The notes below the pieces were generated by a model. That model was not told where the DNA came from. It ran no database searches and worked only from the letters and a program-made list of their open reading frames with translations. This document shows positions 62,551 through 64,000 of a stretch of DNA of 64,000 bases, piece after piece; the first letter of the stretch is position 1, and every line of letters begins with the position of its first letter. Origin of the DNA: Zygaena filipendulae (Eukaryota > Arthropoda > Insecta > Lepidoptera > Zygaenidae); contig OU015665.1 of NCBI GenBank assembly GCA_907165275.2, positions 7,874,001 through 7,938,000 on the forward strand, written 5' to 3'. The position numbers and the translations under genes are program-made.

Positions 62551-63376
62551 TGTAATCTCCGACATAATTTATTACTTTAAAAAGCGTGTGAGACAATTGA
62601 TTTTGCGAATTTTGTAGACAATTTACGATGTTGCAAAATAAAATAATAATTATTATTATGATATGCTACAGTAAAATATTATATATTTCTAGTTATTCCC
62701 TGTGGTTTTATTCGCACACGTTTCGCGCGCGCAATTGCCGAAGAAAATGTTGTAACGTAAATCGTAATGGACCGTATGTCCCATTTCAAATACAAAATTA
62801 TTAAGCCGATATTCATGAAAATATTTTTAACCGCTGAGTTATATTAAAAAATAGACAAATACAGAGAAATGAACTTTATTTTAAATAAACTGTCAGGTGC
62901 AATTAAAAAACTTTTGGAGATATGTGTTTTCACTAATCAATTTTTTCTCATAATTTTACTAATATATATTTTTTATTAAAACATTTAAACATTGCAATAT
63001 TACAGCCTTCATATTAATGTACCTAATAATAATAAGCTTAATCAAAATGGACTTCTGTATAATATCCTATCTATTAAGTAGATAGAAGATAAGATAAGAC
63101 AAGTAAGATGAGTAAGATAGGACTCAGGTTAGTGGAAATGATAAAAAATGTTGGTACCTAAATTTTGGTGATACAAGTTTGAAAAGACTGTTCCTTAGGA
63201 AAGAAAGTACCTAAGTATAATATTAAAAGAATTTTTTTTGTCTACATTAAAATAAAGTAGATACATAGTAGAAAAGTTGAAAAAGTGTTTTAGTTAATTT
63301 TTTCAATGTTTAATAACAATTCTATCAGTGGCACCCCTGTTTTTCACGGGTGTTTTGCCACAATCTGTGTAGGGCG

Positions 63377-63416
63377 CATAAAAGCAGCGTGGGGAGCGGC
63401 GCGCGCGCCACTCGCT
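63377..63416 (+). promoter_or_regulatory. Core promoter (TATA + Inr) of the E(spl) bHLH gene
   Basis: A TATA-like CATAAAAG lies at 63377-63384. A CCACTC initiator has its A at 63410, 31 bp downstream of the first T of the TATA element, which is the normal metazoan spacing. The predicted leader is 33 nt to the first ATG and 54 nt to the second. The surrounding 63395-63440 stretch is almost pure G/C. The TSS is inferred from spacing only. Confidence 0.65.
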
Positions 63417-63442
63417 GTCGGTCCGCCGCGCGCGCATCACCG

Positions 63443-64000
63443 ATGATCCTCCCCGCGCGCACCATGTCGCCGTCACGCGGCGCCTTCCACCCGCCCGCTC
63501 ACGTGCACCCAGACGAGGAGCCCGTCTCCCGCACCTACCAGTACCGGAAAGTTATGAAGCCCATGCTGGAAAGGAAAAGGAGAGCGCGCATCAACAGATG
63601 TCTCGACGAACTCAAGGATCTAATGGTCACCGCTCTACAGGCGGAAGGTGAAAACGTCTCGAAATTGGAGAAGGCAGACATCTTGGAGCTCACCGTTCGC
63701 CATCTCCACGGCCTCAAGCAGAAAGGGCAGTTGGTGTTGAAGCCGGAAATGTCTTACGCGGAACGGTTCCGTGCTGGATTCACGCAGTGCGCCTCGGAAG
63801 TGTCTCAGTTTATTACCAATGCGACGCTGGCCGCTACTGCTATGCAGCGCCAGGGGCCGGTGGACCCTCAGGCAGGGGCGAGGCTGTTGCAGCATCTCAG
63901 CAGCTGTATCAGACGGTTGGAGAGTCCGCAAGTGGTGCAGCCTCAGCCTATAGCGCCGAATGGGGTGGCGAGGCCGACACCATTGCAGGCGATAGCGTCG
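63443..64000 (+). CDS. E(spl)/HES-family bHLH-Orange transcriptional repressor, 3' end beyond window
   Basis: Nuclear DNA-binding repressor, normally induced by Notch, that blocks proneural genes through E(spl)/Hairy sites and recruits Groucho. 186 codons are open to the window edge, so the expected C-terminal WRPW and stop lie outside. The basic region is about residues 34-50 and contains the HES proline (P40), E43 and R44/R46/R47. Helix 1 is about 51-65, the loop 66-74, helix 2 75-91. The Orange domain begins at YAERFRAGF (105-113) and runs to about residue 150. The [21 protein letters not shown] stretch is typical of E(spl) m-beta/m-gamma proteins. No intron interrupts the bHLH, as in E(spl) genes and unlike hairy or deadpan. 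Two in-frame ATGs exist: 63443 has C at -3; 63464 (Met8) has A at -3 (CACCATG) and may be the main start. Codons are GC-rich compared with the surroundings. The family is certain; which E(spl) paralogue is not. Confidence 0.96.
   Translation, partial: MILPARTMSPSRGAFHPPAHVHPDEEPVSRTYQYRKVMKPMLERKRRARINRCLDELKDLMVTALQAEGENVSKLEKADILELTVRHLHGLKQKGQLVLKPEMSYAERFRAGFTQCASEVSQFITNATLAATAMQRQGPVDPQAGARLLQHLSSCIRRLESPQVVQPQPIAPNGVARPTPLQAIAS

Overview
The window looks like a lepidopteran (moth or butterfly) nuclear chromosome. The evidence is AT-rich DNA full of GTAGGTACCTAC-type runs, about 25 copies of a short dispersed repeat with a CCGCGGTTTCACCCGCG head, tRNA-derived SINE pieces, a non-LTR retrotransposon remnant and two copies of a fold-back MITE. 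There are no operons and almost no open reading frames above 120 codons. Only two genes can be supported, and both belong to the Notch target-gene set.

(1) 28,193-28,767, minus strand: a two-exon gene for a 143-residue protein with a basic N-terminal half, an acidic tail and an N-L-A-N-E motif, the form of the Neuralized-binding motif of Bearded-family proteins. It has a clean TATA + Inr promoter. Its 3' UTR carries three GY boxes (miR-7 seed sites), two Brd boxes (miR-79/miR-4 seed sites) and one K box (miR-2/13/11 seed site). One GY box and one Brd box also show long 3' pairing to miR-7 and miR-79. This 3' UTR code is the hallmark of Bearded and Enhancer of split genes.

(2) 63,443-64,000, plus strand, cut by the window end: an intronless bHLH-Orange repressor of the E(spl)/HES family, with its own TATA + Inr promoter and a short leader.

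A Bearded-type gene linked to an E(spl) bHLH gene is the ancestral insect Enhancer of split complex. The 35 kb between them has no convincing protein gene but holds GC-rich islands in AT-rich, repeat-littered DNA. Several islands carry Su(H)/CSL sites in ordered form. A perfect head-to-head Su(H) pair with a 17-bp spacer lies at 61,317-61,349. An SPS-like pair flanked by two GCAGGTG proneural E-boxes lies at 35,037-35,112, and a degenerate pair with a 16-bp spacer at 44,935-44,966. In addition, a CACCTG E-box sits exactly 13 bp from a TTCCCAC-type site at three loci, with a degenerate fourth. I read the interval as a Notch plus proneural regulatory landscape.

Layout: 1-26 kb, gene-free repeat-rich DNA with several fold-back sequences; 26-30 kb, the Bearded-like gene, its 3' UTR and promoter; 30-61 kb, gene desert with repeats, GC islands, a LINE remnant and the second MITE copy; 61-64 kb, GC islands, paired Su(H) sites and the E(spl) bHLH gene. 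Most short ORFs across the window look like chance reading frames.
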